Below, one piece after another: positions 54,706 to 63,961 of a stretch of DNA of 64,000 nt (positions within the stretch are counted from its first letter, which is position 1; each line of letters opens with the position of its first letter). A model generated the notes under the pieces. The model was not told where the DNA came from. It saw only the letters and a program-made list of their open reading frames with translations, and did not search any database. The stretch comes from Desulfuromonas soudanensis (GTDB lineage: Bacteria > Desulfobacterota > Desulfuromonadia > Desulfuromonadales > WTL): assembly GCF_001278055.1 (NCBI RefSeq), contig NZ_CP010802.1, positions 2,147,504-2,211,503 on the forward strand, given 5' to 3'. The translations under genes and the position numbers were made by a program.

Positions 54706-55829
54706 AGGTCCCTCCCGCTGAAGGCATTGAATCGGACCAAAACTTCGCGAAAGGCCTCCTCGACAACGGCGCGCTCTCCGGCGGACGCCTCGTCCATGAG
54801 CTGACGGATGCGCCGGACAAAGACCCCTCGAATCGTCTCCTCCTGCTCGATGCGCCGGGCAAATTCGCTGTCGAAAAGGCGGGTGCGATCTTCGAGCTCC
54901 AGATAAAAAAACTCCCCCTCGCACCGAGCCTTGAGCGCTGGGAGGTCGAGGGGCGCTTCGACGATTCCTTCGAGAGCAAGACGCAGCAGGAGATCAGGAC
55001 GTCCCAGCGCACAGATGGCCGCGACCGCCGCCTCTTCGGTGTCGCACCCGGAGAGATCCAGACTCTTTTCCTCCAGGACCTGGCCGTTGGTCGGGAGCCG
55101 TTCGACCTGAACCTCTCCTCCATCTATCGTCACCAGCGCACAGCATCGCGCCCCGTTTTCTCCAAAGCGCTTCCCTTCGGGAGAACCGGGATAGCAGGCA
55201 TGAATCCGGCCCTCTTCGCAAAGCACCTCGAACTGGTGGTAATGGCCGAGAGCGACATAATCGAGCCCCCAGTCCTTGAGGAGCGGCAGGGTGAAGGGGA
55301 GGTCCTTCTTGCGATAATCCCACTCGGGACTCCCTTGCCGGGAACCGTGGAGGAGCCCGATATGAACCCCCTCCGGGAACCTTCGCGTCATGCTCGTTAG
55401 TCCCCCCTCGGAGGAGAGGGTGCGATAGGCGAACCCGTAGAGATATGCGTCCTCTCCATTGACGGTCAGCCTGACGGGATCCTCCACCGACGAACGGTCG
55501 AGAAGCACGCCGGGAAACCGGTGACGGCGATAAACCGAATCGGCGCTGACGATGCTGTCGTGCGTTCCGGGGAGCAGGACGGGAACAATCCCCCGATCGG
55601 CCAGCCGCTTCAGACCCGCCTGAACCTGACCGATGACGGCGGTGGAGGGAGAGGCCGAATCGAAAAGGTCTCCGACGATCAGGAGCAGTTGGACCTCGCT
55701 CTTTATGGCCAGGGTCAAAATACGCTCGAAGGTTTCCAGAAAAACGGCCTGCCGCTCCCGGGAACGCCCACCAAGAGCAGGAAACGGGGCGTCGAGATGA
55801 AGATCGGCGGTATGCAGGATACGGATCAT
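54702..55829 (-). CDS. SbcD/YhaO-like DNA-repair metallophosphoesterase
   Basis: 375 residues. The metal motifs are HTADLHLDAP near 6, LLIVGDLFDS near 50, LLPGTHDS near 85, GLLHGS near 158 and ALGHYHQFEV near 192. A C-terminal capping region of about 130 residues follows. It is the nuclease partner of the YhaN-like ATPase encoded directly downstream. It follows the U32 gene by 11 bases. Confidence 0.9.
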   Translation of the reverse strand: MIRILHTADLHLDAPFPALGGRSRERQAVFLETFERILTLAIKSEVQLLLIVGDLFDSASPSTAVIGQVQAGLKRLADRGIVPVLLPGTHDSIVSADSVYRRHRFPGVLLDRSSVEDPVRLTVNGEDAYLYGFAYRTLSSEGGLTSMTRRFPEGVHIGLLHGSRQGSPEWDYRKKDLPFTLPLLKDWGLDYVALGHYHQFEVLCEEGRIHACYPGSPEGKRFGENGARCCALVTIDGGEVQVERLPTNGQVLEEKSLDLSGCDTEEAAVAAICALGRPDLLLRLALEGIVEAPLDLPALKARCEGEFFYLELEDRTRLFDSEFARRIEQEETIRGVFVRRIRQLMDEASAGERAVVEEAFREVLVRFNAFSGRDL

Positions 55830-55840
55830 GACGGAAAAAC

Positions 55841-56800
55841 CTAGTCGGCTTGGTAAAACTTGGGAAAATAACAGACATTGGGTGAACAGGGCGTACCAAA
55901 ACGTCGCCGATGCGCCGCCATCGCCAACCGGCGGTAGACTGCCAAATCGTCGGATTCATCGGCCAGGCGAAGGAAATCCCTGGCCAGCTCGATATTTTTG
56001 AGCTTTTGCGCGGTCGGCGCTCCGCGGCCGACGATCTTGAGACCGCCGATGCCGATGCGCCGCAGGTATGGGATGGCACAGAGACCGCACCCGTGCCGGC
56101 GATCGGTCATCGACCAGCTCCCCTGTCGCGTCATGGCCTGCAACAGGCGCTCCGAGGCCGGAACCTGAAGAGGGGAGATCCGGTAAGGAATCTCGCAGGG
56201 CCAGATTCGGTCGGGACTCGAGTGGTGGAAGGTGCAGAGCCCTTCGGTGTTGGGACACTTGCCGACCAAAAGAAAGGCGTCGAAGCGCACATCCGGAACC
56301 TGCCGGACCACCTCGCCCATTTCTTCCACGGTCAGGTGGCGGGGAAAGACGACCCTGCCTATCCCCTGGGAGGCGTAGATCTTGACCGCTTCCGAATTCA
56401 TCAGATGGGCCAGGGTACTGGCGTGATATTCAAGACGGGGATGGCGGCGGCGCAGCTCCCTGAGCAATCCGAGATCGGCCAGGATGACCCCGTCGACACC
56501 GGCGGCGGCCACCTCGTCGACATAATCGAGGATCAGCGGCAGCTGTTCGGCGCTGTAAAAGGGGGCGTTGAGGGTCAGGGAAAAGGTCTTCCCCCGGGCA
56601 TGGGCCTTGGCGATAATTGCCGCAAGGTCGTCCCTCCCCTCGATCTGGGCTCCAGCGAAGGTGCGCTGGTTGACCGAGGCCAGGAGGCTGTAACGCTCCT
56701 GCCAGGCCTCGGGCACATAGCCGCCGTAGAGCTCATCGGCGCCGGCATCGAGGAGGGCATCGGCCTCGGCGAGATTGTCGATCGGCGAGATGATGTTCAT
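55841..56800 (-). CDS. Peptidase U32 family protein
   Basis: 319 residues. DAGADELYGGYVPEAW near 18, the TIM-barrel segments FSLTLNAPF and GVDGVILADLGLL, and the cysteine set in GKCPNTEGLCTFHH and RRHGCGLCAI are typical of U32 proteins. Many members (RlhA, TrhP, UbiU/V) are Fe-S-dependent RNA or ubiquinone hydroxylation factors rather than peptidases. No substrate can be given. It follows the tetrapyrrole methylase gene by 3 bases. Confidence 0.87.
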   Translation of the reverse strand: MNIISPIDNLAEADALLDAGADELYGGYVPEAWQERYSLLASVNQRTFAGAQIEGRDDLAAIIAKAHARGKTFSLTLNAPFYSAEQLPLILDYVDEVAAAGVDGVILADLGLLRELRRRHPRLEYHASTLAHLMNSEAVKIYASQGIGRVVFPRHLTVEEMGEVVRQVPDVRFDAFLLVGKCPNTEGLCTFHHSSPDRIWPCEIPYRISPLQVPASERLLQAMTRQGSWSMTDRRHGCGLCAIPYLRRIGIGGLKIVGRGAPTAQKLKNIELARDFLRLADESDDLAVYRRLAMAAHRRRFGTPCSPNVCYFPKFYQAD

Positions 56801-56803
56801 GCA

Positions 56804-57571
56804 TCAACCCTCATCCCGCTCCTCCCAGATATGCTTGCGGCGAAAGTCCCACCAGGCGCCATCCACCGTCGCTTCCAGGGTTTCACCCACCAGCACCAGG
56901 GTCAGGGCCGGGCGCCTGGTCGGGGAACCGAGATTGAAATAGTCCCGTCCCCCCGTTTTGCCGACGATATCGTCGAGGGTTCCCCGGATCAACTCCTCCC
57001 CGGGAAGACCGAGGCGATGGGCGAGAACAAGGGGGACATTGCCCCCATAGCCATCGCGCAATTGTCGGACAAGTTCCGGAAGGGGGAGATTGTTCATATA
57101 AATCAGCAGGGTAACCCCCGGCGCCGCCAGCTCCCGCAAGGTCGGAGCCCCCTCCCCGTCGCCGAGGGTGCGGGGAGAAGTGATGATGGCCCGGTTGCAG
57201 ACACCGGGGAGATCGAGGGTCTTTTTCAGCCGGGCCGAAGCCGCGTTGGCGGTACCGACGCCGGGAATGACTGCGGCCCGGTCACCGAGGGCATCGACCA
57301 GAGCCTGGAAGGGGGAATAAAAGGTGAGGTCCCCCGGCACAAGGAATGCGACGTCGCCGACGGCCAGCAATTCGCCGATGCGGTCGAGAAGTTCCTGAAA
57401 ATAGAAGGCGAAGGGAATCTCAACGGTCTTCCCTTCGAGGAATGAGGCAAAGGTCACCTCGTAGGGGGTCGGCGCGAAGACGGCCCGGCACCCCGCAAGA
57501 AGTCGCGCCCCCTGGAGAGTGAGCAATTCAGGGTCCCCCGGACCGGCACCGATAAAATAGACCCGATGCAT
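56804..57571 (-). CDS. Tetrapyrrole (precorrin-type) methyltransferase family protein
   Basis: 255 residues. VYFIGAGPGDPELLTLQGARLL at the start is the CobM/CbiF family signature for AdoMet binding. LVPGDLTFYSPFQ near 92 and PGVGTANAASARL near 122 are the second and third family motifs. No other cobalamin gene lies nearby, so the precorrin step cannot be named. ATG 57571 is chosen by homology. It is tightly placed after tlyA. Confidence 0.83.
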   Translation of the reverse strand: MHRVYFIGAGPGDPELLTLQGARLLAGCRAVFAPTPYEVTFASFLEGKTVEIPFAFYFQELLDRIGELLAVGDVAFLVPGDLTFYSPFQALVDALGDRAAVIPGVGTANAASARLKKTLDLPGVCNRAIITSPRTLGDGEGAPTLRELAAPGVTLLIYMNNLPLPELVRQLRDGYGGNVPLVLAHRLGLPGEELIRGTLDDIVGKTGGRDYFNLGSPTRRPALTLVLVGETLEATVDGAWWDFRRKHIWEERDEG

Positions 57572-57573
57572 CG

Positions 57574-58312
57574 TCACTCCCCCTTTTGCAGATGAATCAG
57601 AAATTCCCTGTTCCCCTTGGGTCCGAGAAGCGGACTTTCCACAACCCCCAGCACCCGGCAACCGAGAGAGGCGGCGGATTCCCGCACTTTCTCCACGACC
57701 CCGGCATGCTGGTCCGGATCGCGAACCACCCCCCCTTTTCCGACCTGGCCGCGGCCGACTTCGAACTGGGGTTTGATCAGGGCGAGGACCTCCCCGCCAG
57801 GAGTCAGAAGGGGCAAGGTGGCGGGCAAAACCTTGTCCAGGGAGATGAATGAGGCATCAATTACCGCCAGGGACGGCGTCGCGCCGAGGGTGTCGGCCGT
57901 CAGATCGCGGATATTGGTGCGTTCGAGATTGACGACCCGGGGATCTTCCCGAAGCTTCCAGGCAAGCTGGCCGTAACCGACATCGACGGCATAGACCTGG
58001 ACGGCGCCTCGCTGCAGCAGACAGTCCGTAAACCCTCCCGTCGACGCGCCGACATCGATGGCCACCCGGCCGGACACCGCAATTGCGAAAGACTCCAGTC
58101 CCTTTTCGAGTTTGAGTCCGCCGCGGGAGACATAGGGGATGTCCCCCCCCCTTGAGGCGAATATCGGCATCGACGGGGATGCGGGTACCGACCTTATCCA
58201 CCGCATGGTCCTCAACGACGACCTTGCCGGCGAGAATCAGGGCCGAAGCGCGTTCCCGGGACTGAACCAGGCCGCGTTCTACAAGCAATTTGTCAAGACG
58301 CTCTTTTTTCAC
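57574..58312 (-). pseudogene. tlyA: TlyA-family rRNA methyltransferase, frameshifted in a 9-G tract
   Basis: The N-terminal S4 domain (MKKERLDKLLVERGLVQSRE...DIRLKG) is read from ATG 58312. The methyltransferase domain ([45 protein letters not shown]) is in another frame. They join exactly at a run of nine C on the plus strand (58143-58151). Eight would restore one continuous protein of about 245 residues. It is a sequencing error, a slippage-controlled gene or a pseudogene. TlyA methylates 16S/23S rRNA. It heads the operon that runs to the HIT gene. Confidence 0.85.
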
Positions 58313-58656
58313 AAAAAAACCACCCTACTCCCCCATTATTCGGGATGAATCAAGCGTCACAGTAGCACAGGGCGGTAAGGCGGGCAACCGATTTACCGCC
58401 TCACTTCCTGCCCCGTCGGCAGGGAAAACGGCCCCCGGAATGCCCAGAGCGAACCGGCAAACGGGAGAGCGGGAGCGGACAACCTGTCAGCTCTCGAGAA
58501 AATGACCCATCCTGCGAGTGGGGGAGGACCTGGGGGAAAGGGAGGAACGTTTTTCGAATCGATGAAGGGAAAGCAGGATTTTTTCCGGGCCCCGGAGGTC
58601 AGGGGCCGGCCGGAGTCTCCATGAGCCGACAGGCCCCTGGAAGAAACACCAATTTA
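58313..58656. other. Intergenic stretch between tlyA and the chemoreceptor gene
   Basis: No gene is supported. A GC-rich inverted repeat CAGGGGCCGG...GGCCCCTG at about 58597-58637 may end the chemoreceptor message, though it lacks a T run. The tlyA promoter should lie here, but no clear boxes were found. Confidence 0.45.
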
Positions 58657-60660
58657 TCAGGCATTGTCCTTGGCGCCGACCTTGAGGTTTTCAAGCCCTT
58701 CAATGACCTTGCGGCTTTCCTGACGGCGGGACTCGAGTTCATCGAAAATGCGCTTCGCCATGTCGCTGACCTGGGAAACGGCCGACTCGATGTCCCGGGT
58801 GTTACGGCGCTGCTGTTCCGTGGCCGTCACCATGCCATCGGACACCTGTTTGACGTCCTCGATGGAGGCGACGATGCTGCGAATTCCCTGGGACTGCTCC
58901 CGGGAGGCTTGAAAGATCTGCCCGGACATTTCCCCGAGGTCCTCGATGGAGCGACTGATGGACTCGACGCTGCAGGCCACTTCCTGGGTAGCGCGGCGCA
59001 TATCCTGCGCCATGGCCTTGGCGGAGTCTGCGCTGTCAAGGATCTGATGGAGGGAAACCTCGAGGCTTTCCCCCCGGGAAATCCCCTCTCCGACCAGTTT
59101 GCGCGTCTCCCCGATATGGGCCACCGTTTCGCGTGTGTATTGCTGGATTTCTTCGATCACCTGACCGATGGCTCCCGTCGACTGGGCGGTTTCCTCCGAG
59201 AGGGTACGAACCTCCTGGGCGACGACGGCAAAGGAGCGGCCGTGCTCACCGGCCTGCGCGGCAATGATCGAGGCATTGAGGGCCAGAAGGTTGGTTTTCT
59301 GGGTAATTTCGGCGATGACCCCGGTAATTCCGCTGACCTCGATCCCTTTTTTTGAAAGGCGCTCAATGGCCGATCCGGCCTTGGCCACGGCCACACCGAT
59401 CCCCTTGAGACTCTCCACGGTACCGGCCACCTCTTTGGTTCCCAGTTCCGCCTGTCCCTTGACGGTCTCGGACATGAGGTGGGATTGCACGGCGTTTTCC
59501 TGCACGGCCCTGATGGTCATGGAAATCTCGGTCATGGCCGAAATGGAGCTTTCGACGAATTCCTTGAGGCGATTGATGTTCTGGGAGACCTGTTCAATGG
59601 AGACGGAGATCTCGGTGGCGGCGGAGCGGGTGGCGTCGACCGAATCGCGCACCACGTCGGCCGCCTCGACGATATGTCCGGTCGCTTCGCTGGTGGAGGC
59701 GGAAGCATGTTTCAGGGAAAAATCGGCCCTTGAATGATCTTCCCGGTAGTTGAGAAGCTCATCAAAGGTGTGCTCAAGCTGACGGGTCAGGATGTCGACG
59801 CCGTCGAGAAGATCAATTTTGGTGAGAGAAGAGGAGACCTGGTTGGAAAAGAGCTGAACCGTATCGGCATCCGTATCGTTCAGGGGCGTTCCCCGATGCT
59901 TGTTGTCTACGGTGAAGACTCCGACAACCTCGTCCTTAATCCGGATCGGGCAGAGGATGAAGCTTCGGCAGCGCAGTATTTCCATCCGGTCAAAAGGGGG
60001 CTGGAGCTGATAATCGGCGGGGAAATGACTGATGTCGTCGATCAGCAGGGCCCGGTTCTCGCTTGCCACCTTCCAGATTGCCCCCGCCCTTTCATCGAAA
60101 GGAAGAGAGACGTTCTCCCTTTGTGAGGAAGGCAGCGCGTCGCTGCCGCGGCTGGCATAGAGGCCGAAAGTCTTCCTGTCGGCGTCCAGCAAAAAAATAT
60201 TGACCCGGTCGTAATCGAGCCCTTCGTGCAGACCGTCGGCCACCAGGCGCAAGACTTCGCCGCGTTCGACGGACTTCTGAATATGGGTATTGATCTGGTG
60301 AAATTTCTTGATGCCGTGATTGAGATCCTCGAAGCGCCTCTCGAAGGCCTCCTTTTGCGAGGCGATGACGGCGTTGAGTTCATCGAGCCGATGCGCCCGT
60401 TCGTGTATCTGCTGGGAGGCCCTGCCGATGAGAAAACCGAAGGTCCCAAGGACCATGGCGGTTCCGCCCCCCATGTAGCCATAGAGAGCCAGGCTCTCCG
60501 TCGAGCGGAAGACGTCGCCGAGGAGTTGGCCCCAGAGCGTCTGTTCGCCGGTGGCAAAAAAAAGGAGCCGCAGCAAGGCCCAACCGATCGGGGCTGAAAC
60601 ACCCAGCAAAAAGCCGCCCAAGGCATAGAGAGTCCCGCGATCCACGATTCCCTTGTTCAA
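58657..60660 (-). CDS. Methyl-accepting chemotaxis protein with GAF domain
   Basis: 667 residues. Two N-terminal membrane helices (about 9-33 and 55-77) with almost no periplasmic domain, a GAF domain (about 130-290, DYDRVNIFLLD, CPIRIKDEVVGVFTVDN), then a long signalling coiled coil. The hairpin tip is KTNLLALNASIIAAQAGE with EHGRSFAVVAQEVR. It senses a cytoplasmic or membrane signal and drives CheA. Start TTG 60660 lies 6 bases after GGGAG. No C-terminal CheR-docking pentapeptide is seen. Confidence 0.9.
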   Translation of the reverse strand: MNKGIVDRGTLYALGGFLLGVSAPIGWALLRLLFFATGEQTLWGQLLGDVFRSTESLALYGYMGGGTAMVLGTFGFLIGRASQQIHERAHRLDELNAVIASQKEAFERRFEDLNHGIKKFHQINTHIQKSVERGEVLRLVADGLHEGLDYDRVNIFLLDADRKTFGLYASRGSDALPSSQRENVSLPFDERAGAIWKVASENRALLIDDISHFPADYQLQPPFDRMEILRCRSFILCPIRIKDEVVGVFTVDNKHRGTPLNDTDADTVQLFSNQVSSSLTKIDLLDGVDILTRQLEHTFDELLNYREDHSRADFSLKHASASTSEATGHIVEAADVVRDSVDATRSAATEISVSIEQVSQNINRLKEFVESSISAMTEISMTIRAVQENAVQSHLMSETVKGQAELGTKEVAGTVESLKGIGVAVAKAGSAIERLSKKGIEVSGITGVIAEITQKTNLLALNASIIAAQAGEHGRSFAVVAQEVRTLSEETAQSTGAIGQVIEEIQQYTRETVAHIGETRKLVGEGISRGESLEVSLHQILDSADSAKAMAQDMRRATQEVACSVESISRSIEDLGEMSGQIFQASREQSQGIRSIVASIEDVKQVSDGMVTATEQQRRNTRDIESAVSQVSDMAKRIFDELESRRQESRKVIEGLENLKVGAKDNA

Positions 60661-60800
60661 GACACTCTCCCTCTTCTCCGACGGACGAGCCGGCGGAGAT
60701 GTTCAACTCGATGGATTATTTTCCGCTGACCATGAGTCTGTCTCACCTTAGTGACATCTAGAGCAAACTAACGGTCCGGTCCCTTCTCGTCAAGGGGAAA

Positions 60801-61889
60801 TCATCGACCGGTCATGATCCCCAGAGCCTCGGCGGTCCGGATCAATTCACCATGGGGATCGACCAGATTCAGGTTTCCGACGGCTTCGTCGATATCGACG
60901 GCGATGACCGATCGCCCCTGCAGGGCCACCATTTTGCCAAAAGCGCCCTGTTCGATCAGCTCGACGGCCTTGACGCCGAACCGGCTGCTCAGGATTCGGT
61001 CGAAGGGTGAGGGAGAACCGCCCCTCTGGACATGGCCGAGAACCACCACCCGCACCTCCATGTCGAGGCACCCTTCAATCTGTGCCGCCACGAAGCGACC
61101 GATGCCGCCGAGGCGCTCGACGCCCAGATTCTTTTCGGCACTGAGCTGAATCGTCTTCCCCCCGCCCAGGGGGAACGCCCCTTCGGAGGCAACGACAATG
61201 GAAAACCGGTTGCCGCCGTCCCGCCGCCGGGCAATGGCGTCGCAAACCCGCTGGATGTCAAAGGGAATTTCCGGAATCAGGATCACATCGGCGCTGCCGG
61301 CAATCCCCGACTCGAGGGCGATCCACCCGGCATCGCGCCCCATCACTTCGACAACCATCACCCGGTGGTGACTTTCGGCCGTGGTGTGCAGACGGTCGAG
61401 GGCCTCGGTCACGACCCCGACCGCCGTGTTGTAGCCGAAAGTAACGTCGGTCCCCCTGAGGTCGTTATCGATGGTCTTCGGCACCCCGACCACGGGCAGG
61501 CCGAGATCGTTGAGACGCCGGGCAATCTTCAGGGTGCCGTCACCGCCGACGGCGACCAGGGCATCGGCACCGATCTTGCGAAAATTTTCCAGGACCCGGG
61601 AAGAGACGTCGGTCAGCTTCGTCTCCGTGCCGATCTTGACCGGATAGGCAAAAGGATTGCCGCGATTGCTGGTGCCGAGGATCGTCCCCCCTCGAGGAAG
61701 AATTCCGCTGATGGCCGCCAGGTCGAGCTCCCGCACCCTCGGTCCCTCAACCAGGCCGTCGAAACCGTCTTCGATGCCGAGGACGCGCCACCCCCGCTGC
61801 AGAACGGCTGCGCGAACCACGCCGCGGATGACAGCATTGAGGCCGGGGCAGTCGCCGCCGCCCGTGAGTATTGCAATTGTTTTAGCCAC
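60801..61889 (-). CDS. pfkA: 6-phosphofructokinase (ATP- or PPi-dependent)
   Basis: 362 residues. ILTGGGDCPGLNAVIRG at the start, GGTILGTSNRGNPF near 65, AVGGDGTLKIARRL near 105, and PKTIDNDLRGTDVTFGYNTA near 130 hold the catalytic aspartates. GHVQRGGSPSPFDR lies near 290. The GGDGT rather than GGDDT motif favours ATP, but some such enzymes use pyrophosphate. Start GTG 61889 follows AAGGAGG and overlaps the ROK kinase stop. A longer frame to 62063 is rejected. Confidence 0.92.
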   Translation of the reverse strand: MAKTIAILTGGGDCPGLNAVIRGVVRAAVLQRGWRVLGIEDGFDGLVEGPRVRELDLAAISGILPRGGTILGTSNRGNPFAYPVKIGTETKLTDVSSRVLENFRKIGADALVAVGGDGTLKIARRLNDLGLPVVGVPKTIDNDLRGTDVTFGYNTAVGVVTEALDRLHTTAESHHRVMVVEVMGRDAGWIALESGIAGSADVILIPEIPFDIQRVCDAIARRRDGGNRFSIVVASEGAFPLGGGKTIQLSAEKNLGVERLGGIGRFVAAQIEGCLDMEVRVVVLGHVQRGGSPSPFDRILSSRFGVKAVELIEQGAFGKMVALQGRSVIAVDIDEAVGNLNLVDPHGELIRTAEALGIMTGR

Positions 61890-62898
61890 CGTCGACGTCC
61901 TCCTTGGATGTTCCTGCCCGGGCGGAAAAACCATCCTCTTCGAGAAGCTCAAGGGCCAGAGCTGCGGCCCCGACGATCCCCGCCTGCTCCCCCAGTTCGC
62001 CAGCAACGATCCGCAGCCGCGCTCCCGGGATGGCAAAGGCCCTGTGCGCCAGTTCGTCCTCAAGATCCGGAAGGATCAGGTCCAGGCTCCCACTGACGCC
62101 GCCGCAGAAAACGACCCCGTCGAGATTGAGAAGATTGGCCACACCGCCCAAAACCTGACCGAGCCGCCGCCCGGCCTCGGCAAAGGAGGCCCTGGCCGCA
62201 AGATCACCTCGGCGGGCAGCTTCGGCCAGGGCGACGGCCCCGCCGTCTGACCCACCCCATCCGCTGCAGGGGGGGTCGTTCCCCGATTTCCTCTCGACGA
62301 GGTTCCGGTAACTCAGAACGATCCCCTTGGCCGAAGCGTATTGTTCCAGACACCCGCGGTTGCCGCAACCGCAGAGGCGGCCTTCGGCATCGACCATGAC
62401 ATGCCCGATTTCGCCGGCGGATCCGTCACTGCCGAGCCACAGCCGCCGGTGAAGGACCAGTCCCCCTCCGACTCCGGTGCCAAGGGTCAGGGCGACAAAG
62501 GAAGAAAAGGGACGACCGGCACCGAACTCCCCCTCCCCCCAGGCGATGGCATTGGCGTCGTTGACGACCCTGACGGGAAGACCGAGGCGATTTTCCAGCT
62601 CCCGTGCCAGGGGGAATCCGTTGAGAACAGAAAGATTAGGGGAGATCTGAACCACCCCCTCGGACGAAATAACCCCGGGAGTTCCTATGCCGATTCCGGC
62701 AACCCTCTGTCCGCCGTCGCCGGCATCGGCGATCAGGTCGCCACAGAAGCGGACCAGGTGCTGCAGAAACGGCTCCAGGCCCTCCCCTGTTTCGGTGGCC
62801 ATACGACGGGACGATACCAGCGCGCCGCTGGCGGTGACCAGTCCGCCGCGGCAGTTGGTCCCCCCCAGATCGATACCGATCACCAGGGGGGCGCTCAC
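61882..62898 (-). CDS. ROK-family glucokinase
   Basis: 338 residues. The ATP site is VIGIDLGGTNCRGGLV at the start. VVNDANAIAWGEGEFGAG near 110 and TLGTGVGGGLVL near 137 follow, then the ROK zinc signature GEIGHVMVD with CGCGNRGCLEQYAS near 175. It phosphorylates glucose or a related sugar, feeding the PFK encoded directly downstream. Start GTG 62898 overlaps the exbD-like stop in GTGA. Confidence 0.9.
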   Translation of the reverse strand: MSAPLVIGIDLGGTNCRGGLVTASGALVSSRRMATETGEGLEPFLQHLVRFCGDLIADAGDGGQRVAGIGIGTPGVISSEGVVQISPNLSVLNGFPLARELENRLGLPVRVVNDANAIAWGEGEFGAGRPFSSFVALTLGTGVGGGLVLHRRLWLGSDGSAGEIGHVMVDAEGRLCGCGNRGCLEQYASAKGIVLSYRNLVERKSGNDPPCSGWGGSDGGAVALAEAARRGDLAARASFAEAGRRLGQVLGGVANLLNLDGVVFCGGVSGSLDLILPDLEDELAHRAFAIPGARLRIVAGELGEQAGIVGAAALALELLEEDGFSARAGTSKEDVDGG

Positions 62899-63308
62899 GG
62901 CTTATTCCCTCCACCCTCGGTGGCGATGGCCAGCTTTTTGAAACCGAACTGGCGGGCCACATCCATGATGGAGACCACCCTGCCGTGCCTGGTTTCCCGG
63001 TCGGCCAGGAGGAGAAAAGTCATTTCTCCGGCCTCGGCTCCAAACCGGGACAGGCGCCCCTTGAACTCTTCCAGGGAAAGGTTCTCTTCCTTGAAATAGA
63101 TTTCACCCTCCTTCGAAAGATAGACCTTGAGCTCCTTCGGTTCCTTGGCCACCTGCTGGGACGACGACTCGGGGAGTTTGATGGAGATCCCGGCGGTATC
63201 GACAAAGGTGGTGGAAATCATGAAGAAGATCAGCAGCAAGAAAACCACGTCGACCATCGGTGTGAGGTCGATCCTCGGTTCCTCCCGCTTTTTCCGCAGA
63301 AAAGCCAT
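62895..63308 (-). CDS. ExbD/TolR-type biopolymer transport protein
   Basis: 137 residues. The basic N-terminus RKKREEPRIDLTPMVDVVFLLLIFFM contains the single transmembrane helix with the proton-carrying aspartate in PMVDVV. A periplasmic TolR-like domain follows (about 45-137). It works with the upstream TolQ/ExbB-like channel, using proton motive force to move an energiser protein. No TonB or TolA gene is in the window. Confidence 0.93.
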   Translation of the reverse strand: MAFLRKKREEPRIDLTPMVDVVFLLLIFFMISTTFVDTAGISIKLPESSSQQVAKEPKELKVYLSKEGEIYFKEENLSLEEFKGRLSRFGAEAGEMTFLLLADRETRHGRVVSIMDVARQFGFKKLAIATEGGGNKP

Positions 63309-63310
63309 GC

Positions 63311-63910
63311 CTAGTCCCTCAGCAAGTCGACAATGTGCAGGGAGCAGGTTTCCATTTCAAGAATCACCCTGTCGACGCGACTGGAGAGGTATTTGTGCAA
63401 AAGAATAACGGGGATCGCCACGGAAAGGCCGGCGGCGGTGGTGATCAGAGCCTGGGAGATCCCGCCGCCGAGAGTGGCCGGAGTGCCGACCCCCTGAACG
63501 GAAATGACATTGAAGGCCTCGATCATTCCCAGGACCGTTCCGAGGAGACCCAGGAGCGGGGAGATGGTGGCGATGGTTCCGAGGAGCCCGAGGTAGCGTT
63601 CGAGGGGCGCGGCCTCCCGGCTTCCCACCTCGTCCACGGCAATCTTGATCTCTTCCCGCGGGCGGCCGGCGAGGCGCAGGGCCGCGATCAGAATCCGGGA
63701 GAGGGGGGTGCCGGAGCGCTGGCAGACGATCAGGGCCTCATCGATGCGCTTGTTGATCACCAGGGATTCGACCTCGCGGACCAGAATATCGGTGCCGCGG
63801 CGCACGCGGACAAAAGTCAGCAACCGCTCGAGGAAAATCCCCAGCGCCAGAACCGAACAGGCGAAGATCGGGTACATGAGCGGTCCGCCCTTTTGCATGA
63901 TCCACAACAT
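63311..63910 (-). CDS. MotA/TolQ/ExbB-type proton channel protein
   Basis: 199 residues, three membrane helices. The N-terminal helix PLMYPIFACSVLALGIFLERLL is followed by a cytoplasmic loop and LGLLGTIATISPLLGLLGTVLGMIEAF near 105, the hallmark of the family. ALITTAAGLSVAIPVILLH lies near 152. It partners the ExbD/TolR-like protein 2 bases downstream. AAGGA lies about 10 bases before ATG 63910. Confidence 0.94.
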   Translation of the reverse strand: MLWIMQKGGPLMYPIFACSVLALGIFLERLLTFVRVRRGTDILVREVESLVINKRIDEALIVCQRSGTPLSRILIAALRLAGRPREEIKIAVDEVGSREAAPLERYLGLLGTIATISPLLGLLGTVLGMIEAFNVISVQGVGTPATLGGGISQALITTAAGLSVAIPVILLHKYLSSRVDRVILEMETCSLHIVDLLRD

Positions 63911-63961
63911 GGGTGCGTCAGTCCTTTCAAGAGTGCGTAATCAAAAGAAGGAAAAAGACCT

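Noticed and set aside
58340-58430. Possible GEMM-type c-di-GMP riboswitch (CACAGGGC match) before tlyA
   Set aside because: Only a short motif matches; the second conserved element and stems are missing and the strand does not suit a nearby gene.
60661-60780. Sigma-54 or sigma-28 promoter before the chemoreceptor
   Set aside because: The GG and GC elements are 11 rather than 10 bases apart, and no sigma-28 boxes were found.
61890-62063. Longer phosphofructokinase reading
   Set aside because: It would overlap the ROK kinase by 180 bases, while GTG 61889 has an AAGGAGG site and the family start.
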